Source: Psettodes erumei
Taxonomy: Eukaryota > Chordata > Actinopteri > Pleuronectiformes > Psettodidae
Assembly: GCA_016785225.1 (NCBI GenBank)
Contig: JAFBJZ010000656.1
Span: 62,001 to 126,000, forward strand
Length of the DNA: 64,000 bases
Direction: 5' to 3'
Each line of letters opens with the position of its first letter. The stretch's first letter is position 1. The position numbers and the translations under genes were made by a program. The notes under the pieces are model-generated. The model was given only the letters and a program-made list of their open reading frames with translations. It made no database searches and was not told the origin of the DNA. Below are positions 48,348 to 59,303 of the stretch, piece after piece.

Positions 48348-48797
48348 ATGTGTGTGATTTCACAGGAGTCAGAGCATAAAAGTAAGTGTGTGTTTGGAGT
48401 GTGCATGTGTGTGTGTGTGTGTGCAGTGGCTGGCCTCTGTTTGAGTGTGTGTGTGTCTGTGAGCAAAGCAAATACTGGTCAGTGGTCAGTATATTTGTGT
48501 GCACATGTATGTGTGTGTGTGTGTGTGTGTTCCTGCAGTCTGGTGTGTGTGTGTGTGTCCTCCTAATCACAGTCTTTAAGGTTGTGTGATCACAGGCCTT
48601 GCTGAGCAAACCCAACCAAACTACTGACTGACAGACACAGATACACACACTCCCACACAATACGTGCACACACACAAACGCACACAGAAACAACATGGAC
48701 ATGCACATATGTTCCGACTAACACACATTAATTGTTATGCCCACTTTCACTATCGCTGTAGTACACAAGTTCTCTTCTTTTAGTGTCCTACTTGCAT

Positions 48798-48798
<1 letters not shown>

Positions 48799-48838
<40 letters not shown>
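48799..48838. repeat. (CA)n microsatellite
   Basis: Twenty CA units flanked on both sides by TGCATGCA-type palindromes. Confidence 0.96.
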
Positions 48839-48842
<4 letters not shown>

Positions 48843-49029
48843 TGCATGCACTCAAACGATCATCATTCACGGTCGCTGTCTTCACACTTTAGCACCGCCA
48901 CGCAAACAGATTCACAAAAAACATATACTCTGCTTTACCCACCGCAGTCAATGTCGGTGGGATCCAGCAGCTCCAAACAGCCGACCTGGGACGGAGTGGA
49001 AGGGCAGGGGGCCGTAGTGTGCGCTGCAG

Positions 49030-49240
49030 AGTCATCTTTACTGAGATTAGTAACCTTAAATAAGGCTAATTAGAGAGGTGTTATGTCACTGCTGTTGAAA
49101 AGCGGTCCGTCGTGAGAGCCAATGACAGACTAGGATCCTCCTGGGTGTCTTGAGGAGGGACACGTTATGATAGGGATGTGGTGCGCTTTGTGTACGGCCC
49201 TCGCTGTCATGTGGCTCAGCTCGGGGAAACACTGTGTGCG
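49030..49240. promoter_or_regulatory. candidate regulatory island
   Basis: Repeat-free block with GAGATTAGTAACC, AAGGCTAATTAGAGAGG (49062-49078) and CpG-retaining GCGGTCCGTCGTG. A single strong homeodomain core. Weak inference. Confidence 0.27.
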
Positions 49241-49360
49241 TACGTGTATGTGTGGGCGGATGCTTCTGTGTGTGGTGGAGCGCTGTGTGTACAGAGTTGT
49301 GGACAGAAGTTAGAAAGAGCGCGTTTGTGCCCTGCATTTGTATGAGAGGTGCCCGATGCT

Positions 49361-50530
49361 GAGTTCAAATTCAATTCAATCCAACTTTATTTGCATAGTG
49401 CCAAAATGACCACATGCATTATCTCAGGACATAAGGTCCAAACCATACAATATTATAGAGAGAAGCCCAACACTTGCCACAATGAGCAAGCACTCGGGAG
49501 CGTGGAGAGGAAAAACTCCCTTTTTACAGGAAGAAACCTCAGACAGAACCGGGCTCAAGGTGGGCAGCCATCTGCCTCCACTGGTTGGGTTGAAAGGAGA
49601 GAAATGGGTGAGAGAGTAGGGTGGGGTGGGGGTGGGCAGGAACACTTACTGGTGTATTTAATGACTGTCAGGCTGGCTGTTACTATGACAGTATCATTAC
49701 TATTGTGATTCTTGCACCAATTGATACTTTTACCACTACTACTACTAATAATAATAATTTCAATAATAACAATAATGATAATAATAGTTGTAACTGGAGT
49801 CATAGATCCCTTTATGTTGATGATATACAGTAAATGTATGGAGGAGAGAGAGGAGCTCTGTGCATCAGTCTAAAAAAGGGGAGGTTTCAGGTTTACCTAT
49901 GCCAGTCCTAACAATAACATTTATCAAAAAGGAAAGTTTGAACCTAAAACACGGAGAGGGTGTCTGCCTCCTGAACCCAAAGTGGGAGCTGGTTCCATAG
50001 GAGAGGAGCCTGACAGATGAGGGCTCTGCCTCCAATTCTTACAGACTCCTACCAAAGGGTTTTAAATAAGATAATAATGTACTGTGCTACTTAAGATAAA
50101 TGTAAATTCTATTCTGGATTCTACAGGAGGCCAGTGCAAAAAAGCCAACACAGGAGAAACATGATCTTTTGTCCTAGTTCCTGTCAGTACTTGTGCTGCA
50201 TCATTGTGTAGGATTTTCACACAGTTATTGTGACATCCTGATAATAAGGAGCAGTCCTCGAGTCCAGAGGTAACAAATGAATGAACTGGCTTCTAAGCGG
50301 CTTTTGAGGCAGGATGTTTCTAATTTTCACGACATCTCACAGATGGAAGAAGGCTGTCTTACAGACTTGTTTTATGTGTGAGGAAAAAAGGACATGCCCT
50401 GGTTAAAAAAATCCAGTTTTGTCTAAATTAAGAAGTAAAAAATTACAGGACTTCCAGGCCTTCATGTCTTTAAGACATGCCTGAAGTTTGACTTCCTAGT
50501 TTTTTATGGATAACTCCACTTCTGTTCAGG
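49361..50530 (+). repeat. about 1.2-kb teleost interspersed repeat
   Basis: A well-known fish repeat read in order: CCAACTTTATTTGCATAG, GAGCAAGCACTCGGGAGCG, GAGGAAAAACTCCCTTTTTA, CAGGAAGAAACCTCAGACAG, AAAAGGAAAGTTTGAACCT, GGGAGCTGGTTCCATAGGAG, ATTCTATTCTGGATTCTACA, CCTGTCAGTACTTGTGCTGC, GACATCCTGATAATAAGGAG and GAGGCAGGATGTTTCTAATT. Only short frames remain, so it is inert. A TTA/AAT-rich simple stretch (49735-49790) interrupts it. I do not assign a family name. Confidence 0.75.
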
Positions 50531-50668
50531 AGGAGTAACATTCAGTTGACTGACATCCAGTACATGTCGACCATGTACTGCACATAGCCTACTTTACCAT
50601 TCTTTAGATTGTAGATTATTTAACCACAGTATGGCGCTGACATTGGTCTTAATGGCTGTCACTTGCAG

Positions 50669-51166
50669 AGGTCTAGGTGGTCTAGGAGAGCGAGAAGGAA
50701 GCCACCAGAAGCAAAGCATTTCTCTGCATGTGGCGGTGGAATGCCTCGCTCATGTTTTGCAGGGTGCTGGGTGAGTGTAAGGTCGGGGGTGAGGCACTGG
50801 GAGTGTTTGTGTTAGGGGAGGGTCTGGATGGGGTCAGAGGGTAAACCGTGAGTTAAGGGTGTTGTTTGATGTTTAAAGATATATGTGAGTGTGTTGGTGG
50901 GAGGGGAGTTGAATTTGGTCATTGTGTATGTGTGTTTGACTGATGATGATGATGGTGTTTCGTTGTGTAACACACACGCAGATAACTAAATGGACATACT
51001 ATGAGAAACAACACAGGGGATACACGTGTGGAGTGTGTTTCTGTCTACATGTTGCTGTCAGCAGGTCTGCGAGAGGACCAGAGGCCTCCTGTCAGACCCC
51101 ACCGGGTGGCTGACCTGTCACTCCAACCAGCAGGCCCCGCCCACCCCTATCAACACCACAGGCTGA
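50669..51166 (+). other. weak candidate exon pair
   Basis: Segment A (50669-50770, 102 bases) has a CTTGCAG acceptor, a strong GGTGCTGG|GTGAGTGT donor and is open in two frames. Segment B starts after GCTGTCAGCAG at 51065 and is open to TGA at 51164-51166 as VCERTRGLLSDPTGWLTCHS and onward. A and B are in phase in one frame. Neither shows a recognised domain, composition is unconvincing and no ATG exon is found upstream. Treat as ab initio noise unless transcripts support it. Confidence 0.12.
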
Positions 51167-51419
51167 GAGTGTTGAGTCGCTAGGTGTCTGGATTTTATCA
51201 CACACATACACATGCAGACACAATCACACACACTTTACGGCACCCCACATGGATTCCACTGATCAAAAGTTTTCTTCCGCTAAAACGTTCACCGTTTCTT
51301 TTCCCTTCACCTCGACGCCACATTTAACCTGGAACTTTTTACCCAGCCATTCCTCAGATATCGCATCCAAATCTGAATATAGATCATATCCCCTTCCAAA
51401 TTCTTTATCCTCCTCAGCT

Positions 51420-51765
51420 GTCGTATGTGTTTCTGATTAGATCCTCTTCTCTTCCTTGACGTCAAAAGGCTGCCTCCCTTGGGTTACGTTCAACACAGAC
51501 ACACACTCCTGCACCTGGGTGATTTGATTCACTCCTGTATACTGCTGGCCTGTCCGCAGGAAGAGCAGCTGGCTAAGTGCCTCACACAGCACCTCACCAG
51601 TGGCTGTAGAAATCTAATCTATGATCTTGAACTGTGGGTTTCCACTAATAAGGTCCCCTCTCTGACCATCGTATCTCGCCACGGTCGCGCTTCTCTCTGC
51701 CGCGATGTGTTTTTGATCAGATTCCGTCTCCTTCCTTGACGTCAGCATGGCTGCTTCCCTGCCCG
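51420..51765. promoter_or_regulatory. duplicated block with perfect CRE palindromes
   Basis: Two about 57-base segments, 51424-51479 and 51704-51760, align along their whole length: ATGTGTTT, GAT, an about 13-base pyrimidine run, CTTCCTTGACGTCA and GGCTGC-TCCCT. Each carries TGACGTCA (51457-51464 and 51737-51744), exactly 280 bases apart. CREB/ATF proteins bind this palindrome; a paired regulatory module is inferred. The block 51240-52030 as a whole is repeat-free and looks island-like. Confidence 0.4.
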
Positions 51766-52040
51766 GCTGTTTATTTTCATACAGATCCCAGTGTGATGAG
51801 AGTTTATGCGAGTCTGATATGGAACAAATGAGAGCTGGGGAGCTCCACGGACCCAGGGAAGGAAGCAGAGGTTGAGAGGCCTCCAAATACCTGCTGTCAA
51901 ATGTTTTCATGCCCAACTCCGAAACAGATGCGCAGATGTGCTGCTGGCTGTCAACTCCTATTTCTGTACGGGCAGAGTTATCGAGGAGTTTGGCCTTTCC
52001 CATGTTCACACTTGTCTGATCCATTTTCAGTATCATCATT
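51766..52040. promoter_or_regulatory. candidate conserved island with minus-strand open frame
   Basis: Repeat-free DNA ending at the long (TG)n tract. It contains GCTGTTTATTTTCATACAG, GAGTTTATGCGAG and CTGTCAACTCC. A 141-codon minus-strand frame without microsatellite bias covers 51614-52039, starting MMILKMDQTSVNMGK. No domain is recognised and no splice structure is evident. It could be a non-coding island or an unrecognised exon; the first is preferred. Confidence 0.3.
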
Positions 52041-52045
52041 TGGGA

Positions 52046-52051
52046 GTGTGT

Positions 52052-52105
<54 letters not shown>

Positions 52106-52117
52106 TGGTGGTGGGGG
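52046..52117. repeat. long (TG)n followed by (GGT)n and a G-run
   Basis: About 28 TG units with one TC interruption, then GGT repeats and a G-run; a second example of the composite at 17042-17127. Confidence 0.96.
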
Positions 52118-52249
52118 GTATTATGTCACAGGCTGAGGCTGTATATCATGCTGGTGTTGTATTTGTTCAAATAATTCCAGACACTATACTTTTATTTGGC
52201 TTAGTTTTTGTGTTTCCTTAATATACTTTGTCATTTTTGATCTTTCAGT

Positions 52250-52602
52250 GCCTCAATATACTATGACATTTTTCATGATGTTTCTGTGTGTGATTGCATA
52301 CACAGTCTAATTATCTTGACAGACAGAGGACGATGTTGTCAGGGACAGATATCTGATGCATCAAACTCAGTGTGTGTTTCTGTGTGTTTTAGGCTCTGCA
52401 GGAGGATGTGGAGAGAACTTTAGCAGAGATATGGAGAGCTGCTGATGAAGAGAGAAACAATAAAACAGAGTAAAACCTCAACCTACAGTACATATATAAA
52501 AATATGAAGAACGTTTTATCTGTATGGACATATGCTCCCAAAATATAGCTTAAGTCGGGATCCATGCCTTAATATACAATGATGTTTTTCATGATGTTTT
52601 TA
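52250..52602. repeat. pair of direct repeats of the CATACTATG family
   Basis: Two about 36-base units, 52250-52285 and 52566-52602, share the pattern GCCT-AATATAC-ATGA followed by TTTTTCATGATGTTT. They belong to the same AT-rich repeat type as the array at 53290-53720. A candidate exon (52393-52473) lies between them. Confidence 0.5.
52393..52473 (+). CDS. candidate 3'-terminal coding exon, partial gene
   Basis: A credible acceptor (T/G-rich tract ending TGTGTTTTAG at 52392) is followed by 26 open codons and TAA. The peptide starts ALQEDVERTLAEIWRAADEE and ends KTE; it is charged, helix-prone and unlike translated microsatellite. The in-frame codon at the boundary is TAG, so coding would require splicing. 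No poly-A signal closer than AATAAA at 52460-52465 or 53238-53243 was seen, and no upstream exon is convincing. I do not recognise the protein. Chance remains the main alternative because it lies between two repeat units. Confidence 0.22.
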   Translation, partial: ALQEDVERTLAEIWRAADEERNNKTE

Positions 52603-52744
52603 TAACTTAATATATTAAAAGAAGATATTTTCATGCCTTGTCATAACATTATGATCTGACTTTGTCTCCCCCTTTTTTCCCACTCTCCCCTCTCCAGTGT
52701 ATGTTGTCTCTGTGCGTGTGTGTGTGGTTTCTTTCCTCCAGGCA

Positions 52745-53269
52745 TGGCCATATTCTGATTCCCACCAACTCCACTGATCACCTGTTCCACATCAGCAATC
52801 ATCATCACCTGTTGCTCTTTTAAAAGACTGGTCCGTCACTCCAGACTTTACTCCAGACTTCGCCAGGTCCTGCTGACCGCTGCAATATTTCTTACATGTG
52901 CTGCTCTGAATCTGTCGATCCAGCTCCTGCACCTCCACTCCCAGTTCACGCTCAGCCTGTTCTGCCTGCATTCAGCCTGACCTTACATTTGATCATTATT
53001 GATTTACAGGCTTACTTATTTGAGTATTTATTTGTTGCAATACTGATTTTTGTTTGTGAACATGACCTCCTCATTTACAATGATATTTAATTGCTACTTT
53101 GGCCTCTTGAAAGTGTATTATGGTCATTCATTAACCTGCTGAAGCTTTTTTTGTTGTGCTTTGACCTCAAAGAGGGATTCATCATTGTTGACTTTATTTC
53201 CTTTTTGCATGCCCATTTGTGGATAACTGTGGACAATAATAAAGCCTGATTCTGCATGTTGTTCTGCCA
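52745..53269 (+). mobile_element. LTR-like segment interrupting an AT-rich array
   Basis: Arrangement parallels the solo LTR at 41251: an upstream CACCTG/CATCA-rich region, a TATA-like TTTTAAAAG (52818-52826), a CTCC/CCAGACTT-rich transcribed-looking part and AATAAA (53238-53243) followed by a GT-rich GCATGTTGTT. Ends TGGCCA... and ...TGCCA are only weakly inverted and no duplication of target bases is seen. It sits between units of the CATACTATG repeat, so insertion is plausible. Alternative: 3' UTR of an unrecognised gene. Confidence 0.3.
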
Positions 53270-53289
53270 TTTATTTCATTCCTTTGTTA

Positions 53290-53720
53290 GCCACCCATGG
53301 CATCAGCATACTATGTTACAATGTTTTGGGAATTTTTCACAATATATAGTATGACTTTTTTATTTCTAAGACATGCTATACTATGCCATTTTCTTGCATT
53401 TTTGAGATACCATCCTATAATCTTGTCTTGCATGTTTATGATCTACTATATTAAGACTTTTTTTTTTTTACATTTAACAACAAAAATTACTATGCTGTTT
53501 CTTTTTTCATCATACTGTGTCACATTTTTTCCAGTTTTTACAACATACTATAATACGAGGATTATTTTTTTTCAAATTTCCATCATACACTAATAGCATG
53601 TACTCTTTACATTTTAGGATAAATTGTGCATCACACTTTTTGGTGTTTTTCAATTTACTATAAAATGACATTTTTGTTGTTTTATAACATACTATAGTAT
53701 GATGTTTTTATTTAAGGTTT
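53290..53720. repeat. degenerate CATACTATG / TTTTT array
   Basis: At least eight variants of CATACTATG or its complement, spaced irregularly by 35-70 bases and separated by T-rich runs: CATACTATG (53307-53315), GCTATACTATGCC, CATACTATAATACG and the perfect 14-base palindrome CATACTATAGTATG (53688-53701). AT-rich, no coding potential. Confidence 0.6.
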
Positions 53721-54469
53721 TGGTTCAAATCCCTGGCCATTTCAAAAAAAGTGTCAAAAATAATTTGAAAAAATTTGGTAGAAATGCAAAAAAAACCCAA
53801 ACAAACCCAAAAACAACAAAGAAGTGTGTACAACAAAGTATCATGTTCATTAATGCTTCATAGTATAATATGTCTTAAAAATGCAAAAATGTTCATGTCG
53901 GAATTGCCGGGTCTCAATACTGTATCTGATACTGCGTCGTTTTTTTTGCCCTTACAAAAACAGAAATAGTAATTGAATCTGGCCGAGGCGTCAAAAATCT
54001 CATGATTACTTGTGCAGCAATCCCACCAACAAGGTTGAAAACTTGACTTTCATTCTTTAAGTTCCACTGAACACAGAAAGTTGATGAGGCTGACTAGCGC
54101 AGCTAAGTGCACCGCAGCTCTTAATGGCTTTTCAATGAGGGAACTGAGACAAATCAGTGATTAGTGGTAATGGGGGTTATGGGAATGCTTGGAAATGACG
54201 CTACAAGTTTGTGTGTGTGTGTATGTGTTTGTGTGTTACATGCATGATTATGTTCAGGAACAAGCTCTCCTTGGCATACTTTTGCTCATAATTCGTGTTT
54301 ATGGGTCTCCCTTTGTGTGCGCTTTTTATGTGCCTGGGATGCATAATTACGCTCATGCATGACCATCCATTTCTTCCTGCTAATGGCTTGTGTGTAGATT
54401 TGTATGTGTGTGTTGTCCACATCAAATGAGGGTTCAGAGGTAGGTGTGGCTGCCCCCCCCTTTCCTATG

Positions 54470-54800
54470 GGTCACCTGCTTTAAGGGGCAACATTTACCT
54501 CATATTCCCTAGTTTGGAGGCCATTAGAGAGGAAATGGGGCCGCCGGCTATCTGACCTTCCTCCCCCCTTTTCTCCTCCATCTCTCCCCAAACTCCCTCT
54601 CAGCTCTCAGCATTCCGTCATCACCCCACATCCACCCCTCCACCCGATCCTTCTCTCTGTGTTTTCACAGTGTTAACAATCAAGTCGTGGCCCTGAGTGT
54701 TCCGGGGGCCTAATTGGGCCGACTGATGGCGTTGATTGTGATGGATGGAGGGGGGCCAGAGCCAGGGCCCTTGGTGGATGTTTCTTTCATCTGCCTGTTC
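54470..54800. promoter_or_regulatory. candidate conserved non-coding island
   Basis: Repeat-free core with GTTAACAATCAAGTCGTGG (54672-54690), GCCTAATTGGGCC (54708-54720) and GGCGTTGATTGTGATGG (54728-54744), after a C/T-rich approach (54560-54655). The spacing of homeodomain-type cores in a GC-rich matrix is typical of vertebrate developmental enhancers. Function is inferred. Confidence 0.42.
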
Positions 54801-55979
54801 CAGCTTGTTGCAGCCTGTTGAGTCCTGGGTGCTTAAAATTGGACTGCAACCCTGTGAATATTGTTGTACCCTATTTTAAAGTAGGGGAAGTACTCTACTG
54901 AAAATCAATATTTTTAATAACAAATACTCCACTGCTACCAATGGCAACCCAGTGTCAGGGCACAAAAAAGATCAGAATATCTATAACACTTCTAAAACCA
55001 CTTTTGCAGCATAATATCCATACAACCACACATAGAAGTCTTTTCTGATCTCACACCCAGTAGAAACCATTTTATTGGGCCTTCCAACTGTCACATATCA
55101 CTGCTGAAAGAAAAATTATGGTAATAAGGTTTAGTTGGGTTCAGGATCATATTTGGGTTACAACAAGTAACTTAAAAGGTTAGGGGAAAAGTGCTTTGGG
55201 TTAAATTGGCTTTGACTTAAGATTGACTTTGCTAAAGTTAAGGGACTTTTGTTGTCATTTCTACAATAATAAACATGTGGTTAAGGTTATGGAATGGTCG
55301 TGGTCATGCTTTTAAAAACCACACCGTGACCATTGTTTTGAAATGGGAAACAAACAGATGGTCTCCCACATTGAAATCAAATGATTTCTTGACCCAACCA
55401 TCTGCCCTGACCCACTCCTTGTGCAGAATTTTTCCTTTTTTTAATTTTACCTGACTTCTGTACATTTCAAACAAATGTCCATTTTGCCACTGACACTTTA
55501 AATATGCCACCACTGATGGAGCTTTTGGTGCTATGAGGAGTTATAAAGAAAACCTACCTAGGAGTTTTAGTAAAGTGCTGTCCCACTACGATCCTCTGGA
55601 GCAACTGCAGTTCTCCTTGGGATAGATTGCTTAATTCTGCAGCTCTCCGAGGGGAATGATTGCATTGTATAATTGCATAATTTTGTAATATCCACCCTGC
55701 TTCCATGCTGACATTTTGCCCTCAAGAACCTGTGACAGAACCTGTCAGAAATGTTGCAGCAACAGAACATGGATTACAGGCAGGAATACAAACTGGTTCT
55801 CCACTGTCATGTACTAATCATCCATGGATCTTGACCGTCAATAAATTACCTGTATTTATCTGTCACTTGTTTATGTCAAACCCTGGTACTGTAAGTTTTC
55901 TACCACATCAAAGAACATACATGTACAACTCAGGTAGCTCTGTCTACCTGAGCTGAGGCAGTGCACCCAGAAAATTTCA
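54801..55979. other. no gene seen; repeat relic
   Basis: 55120-55330 has GGTTTAGTTGGG, AAAAGGTTAGGGGAAAAG and TGTGGTTAAGGTTATGG words typical of a decayed teleost repeat (compare 10975-11110). The rest is unassigned AT-rich DNA. Confidence 0.4.
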
Positions 55980-56350
55980 TTTGGAGCAGAGTCTTAATTT
56001 TCATCAAAATGAATGTAACGGCCAGGGGCACCCAGAGACACTGCTGAAAATAGAGCCAGTGATTTGATCTGGCCCCATGCTACCAGATGAAATGAGATGA
56101 AAGCAGACCAGCATATTACCCCTCTCAGTCTTTTTTTTTTTTTTTTTTTTTTTTTAGAGGTAGCCGCCTGTGGTTAGGTAATGAACCCTTTTGAAATGAA
56201 GCCAGCCTTACCTGTGTTTGCGGAGCACTTAGGGCCATTGGCAGCTTGCAGACCATTTGCTTATCTTTGGGGTGAGTAATGTGTGTTTGTGTGTGTCTGT
56301 GGTCACAGCCTGGCCCTGGCTGAAGTCATCAATCACCACAACCATGGAGC
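55980..56350. promoter_or_regulatory. candidate conserved island split by a T-run
   Basis: Two motif-rich halves flank an uninterrupted run of 24 T (56132-56155). The right half has a RUNX site TGTGGTT (56169-56175), CCAGCCTTACCTG and a GATA-type CTTATCT (56260-56266). Further right are CATCAATCACCACAACC (56318-56334) and GGTTGCGTCAC. Non-repetitive except for the T-run. Function inferred. Confidence 0.38.
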
Positions 56351-57410
56351 TGGTTGCGTCACTGTGGGCCATAGGGGCTGAGGGTCCTCAATTTAAGAGT
56401 GAGAGCAAAAACAAGTGCATATGAGAGATAGAGAAAGGCAGATGTATGCATTCATGTAAAGCCCACGTGTGTGTGTGGGTTACAGAGTCAGGGCAGTTAT
56501 CCTCATTTGTTTATTCAAAGCTGTGGCCAAACTCCGTGCTATGTGATCAGATCAGTTATGGTTTAACCTGATGTAACTGCTGACAAAAGGATCATTGTGC
56601 AGTGTTGACAAGACTGCATGTAAACAAAGCAGACAGAATGGCCTCTAAATACACCTCGGTCTGATGATCTTGAGACACACCGGGCTAAATTTCTGCCATG
56701 CATTCTGTCTGCTCTCTGCAGCAGCTCAACATGGGTGGACGGGGCTGAGATGGGAAAGTGAAACCATTTGAATCCATAAATTAAGATAGCTCTTTATCTG
56801 TGTTTACAGAATTTTTACAACTTGCAAAAATCAATAGCACAGGGCCACATAAAATTACAAAGTATCTTTGTATACTATGTATACTAAGTATGCTATGCAA
56901 GTCTTAAGGCATTGAAGCATGCAATACAACGAAAGGTAAAACATCATCTAAAAGCAAAGAATGACACTAGTAGGTCAAAGTTTTTGCTTATCCTGTCACG
57001 TATTGAAACAGATATATGTGGTGCACAGATGATGTACCATGCTCACCTTGGTTACACTCTGACAATTACTGGAGTACCACAGTCAGGTTGACCTTGTAGA
57101 TTTGATTAGTTTTTTTGAGCTATTGTAAAAACTAGGATTGGAGTAAAATTTGGAGCACACACTGACAGTCTCCAGAGGTTAAACTGTGATAATGCCGATC
57201 CTCTGACTTCATCTAGTGCCAAATTGTTTTGGCACAAGATTATTTTTTTCCAATACTTTAGTTTGTGACCTAATACCTGCAAAATGATTTACATTCCCAT
57301 CATGAGTAGGTGTTTGCCAAGCAAACATGGTGTACATGCAAAACATCACACCTACTAGCATTTTCATTGTAGACGTTAGCACTGATGTGAGCATTTAACT
57401 TCAAGTACAG
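56351..57410. other. no gene seen
   Basis: AT-rich unique DNA with TATACTATGTATACTAAGTAT words near 56870-56895. No exon-like or strongly motif-rich block. Confidence 0.5.
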
Positions 57411-57701
57411 ACTGGAGACAAGCCCAGCTGACTTCGGGCATGGGTTGGGTCCACCCTGGACAGTTCACCAGTCTATCACAGGGCTGAAACCTAGAGACAA
57501 ACAACCATTCACACTCACAGTCACACCATGTAGAGTCACCAATTAACCTAACTTGCATGTTTCTGGTGGTGGGAGAGAGCCGGGGTACCAAGAGAAAACC
57601 CAAGCAGGCACAGGGAGAACATGCAAAATCCACACAGAAAGGACCCGCCCGAACTGGGGTTCTGACCCAGAACCTTCTCGCTTTGAGATGACAGTGCTAC
57701 T
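57411..57701 (-). mobile_element. tRNA-derived teleost SINE, copy 2, 5'- and 3'-truncated
   Basis: Reverse complement of the SINE type at 985-1344. Read on the minus strand it keeps GTAGCACTGTCATCTCAAAG of the tRNA-like head, a B-box-like GGGTCAGAACCCC, CGGGCGGGTCCTTTCTGTG, ATGTTCTCCCTGTGCCTGC, GACTGGTGAACTGTCCAGGG and ends near CCAGCTGGGC... without the AAGCGG/GGATGG tail. The A-box side is missing, but the A-to-B interval absent from copy 1 is present here. Confidence 0.85.
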
Positions 57702-58601
57702 CTGACAAAGAGATCAAGTTAACACCTATATTTTTTAATCATTAGAACTGCAGCCAACAGGTACAACTCCGGTCACCATGAGAAATTGTAGTCAGGCACT
57801 GAAAGCTCTGACTTCTCAGCAAACAAATTTCCCAAAAAACACATGTAGCTTGACTCCTTTTTTTTTAGCCATTTGTACTGTACGTTCTTGCGGATTGGGT
57901 CGTTTCTGATGAAATGGAGTGTATGAGTTGTGACACGCTGCTCTCTGGTTAGCTCATTGACTGAGTCAAGGTCTGTTTTGAACCATTTTTCTCTGGCGTC
58001 CTTGCTGTATGTGCCAAGCTCTAAGCAAAACCTGCTGTTCCTACCATTTCTGGTAATATAATCTCACTTCATTTGGGTTAATAAGTGAAACCAACTGGGC
58101 TCTGTCTTTTTTTCTCTCTCTCTGTGTGGATGGGTGGGAACTGGCATGCGGTGCACACAGTATAATATAACAATATTTTTTTTATCATGCATGTGTGTAT
58201 GTAATGTGTACACATTAGGTTATACTTTATAGACAGTGTATCTTTAAAAAAACATTGTCAGCCTGGATTTCTGGGGCGATATCGGTGTCCCATTGTGGTC
58301 TATTTGCTGTTTCATGGGATTTTCCCCCCAAAATTAAAAAAAAAAATCTTTTGGAAACATTGACCAGGATGTGTTTTTTTGTTCTTGCATGTGCGTGAGT
58401 ACATATGTAACTGTGGTTATTAGTTCAGAAATGCTGACCAGATGTCCTATATTTAGCCAGGATCTTCATTCCACAGTGAAGACACCCATTCTGTGAGGCC
58501 TGTGTTTGCCCCGAGGCCGGAAGTGGGTGGTAGTGGTTTGTACTTGTCTGTGTGTACCTTAAATCCCTCTCTCTGTATTAGTCTCCTTCTCTGCCCCCCT
58601 C

Positions 58602-58602
<1 letters not shown>
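57702..58602. other. no gene seen
   Basis: AT-rich unassigned DNA with T-runs at 57859-57867 and 58169-58178. No coding-like segment. Confidence 0.5.

Positions 58603-58635
<33 letters not shown>
58603..58635. repeat. (CA)n microsatellite
   Basis: Sixteen CA units. Long frames on both strands here (about 160 codons) cross it and are not supported as genes. Confidence 0.95.
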
Positions 58636-58638
<3 letters not shown>

Positions 58639-59263
58639 CCCCTCTTCTGGAGCTGAAAACCTGTTCTTTCAGGCTTCAGGCCTGCTTGTAAAGAGGGGGT
58701 ACGTGACGGATGAGAGAACCTGTTTGGTGGAAGGGAGGATGGATGTGCGGTTGAGCCCATACCCCCTATCCTCTATACAACACAGCGTAACCAGCCCCTG
58801 CCCTGCCCATATCCACAGACAGCCGTGTCTGACGAGCCTGACAACAACACTAAAGGTGTGGAATTGTGAATGTGAGAGGGAATTTGCCATGCCTTCACGC
58901 TCTCTGTGCATGTGGTGCAGATTTGTGTCTGCGTGTAGGTGTGATGCCTCGGAGAGGACTGCTCTCTGCTCTGTGTGGTTGAGCTCACTATAACGAATGT
59001 ATAAAATCAAACCAGATGTACAGGTCTGTTTGGCAGGCTGCCATGCAGTTATGGGAAAACCCCCTCCACCTATGGAGCACATACACCCACACAAACCCAC
59101 GCACACACATACATACATAGTGTGTACTATGCTGTATGCATAGAGGAAGACTGACATGTCACGCTAAGGGGTTAAAGGGGGATAATGACTTGCTATTACA
59201 CCAAGAGGAGGGCGAGCAAACAGAGTTCCCTGGGAGACTCTCCTGGTTTCTGCTCCATTATGT

Positions 59264-59271
59264 GCATGTGT

Positions 59272-59303
<32 letters not shown>
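59264..59303. repeat. (TG)n microsatellite
   Basis: About eighteen TG units with a TATG interruption near the start. Confidence 0.95.

Noticed and set aside
58493..59157. Overlapping 160-codon frames on both strands
   Set aside because: They cross a (CA)n tract and overlap each other on opposite strands; the residue composition is that of repeat translation.
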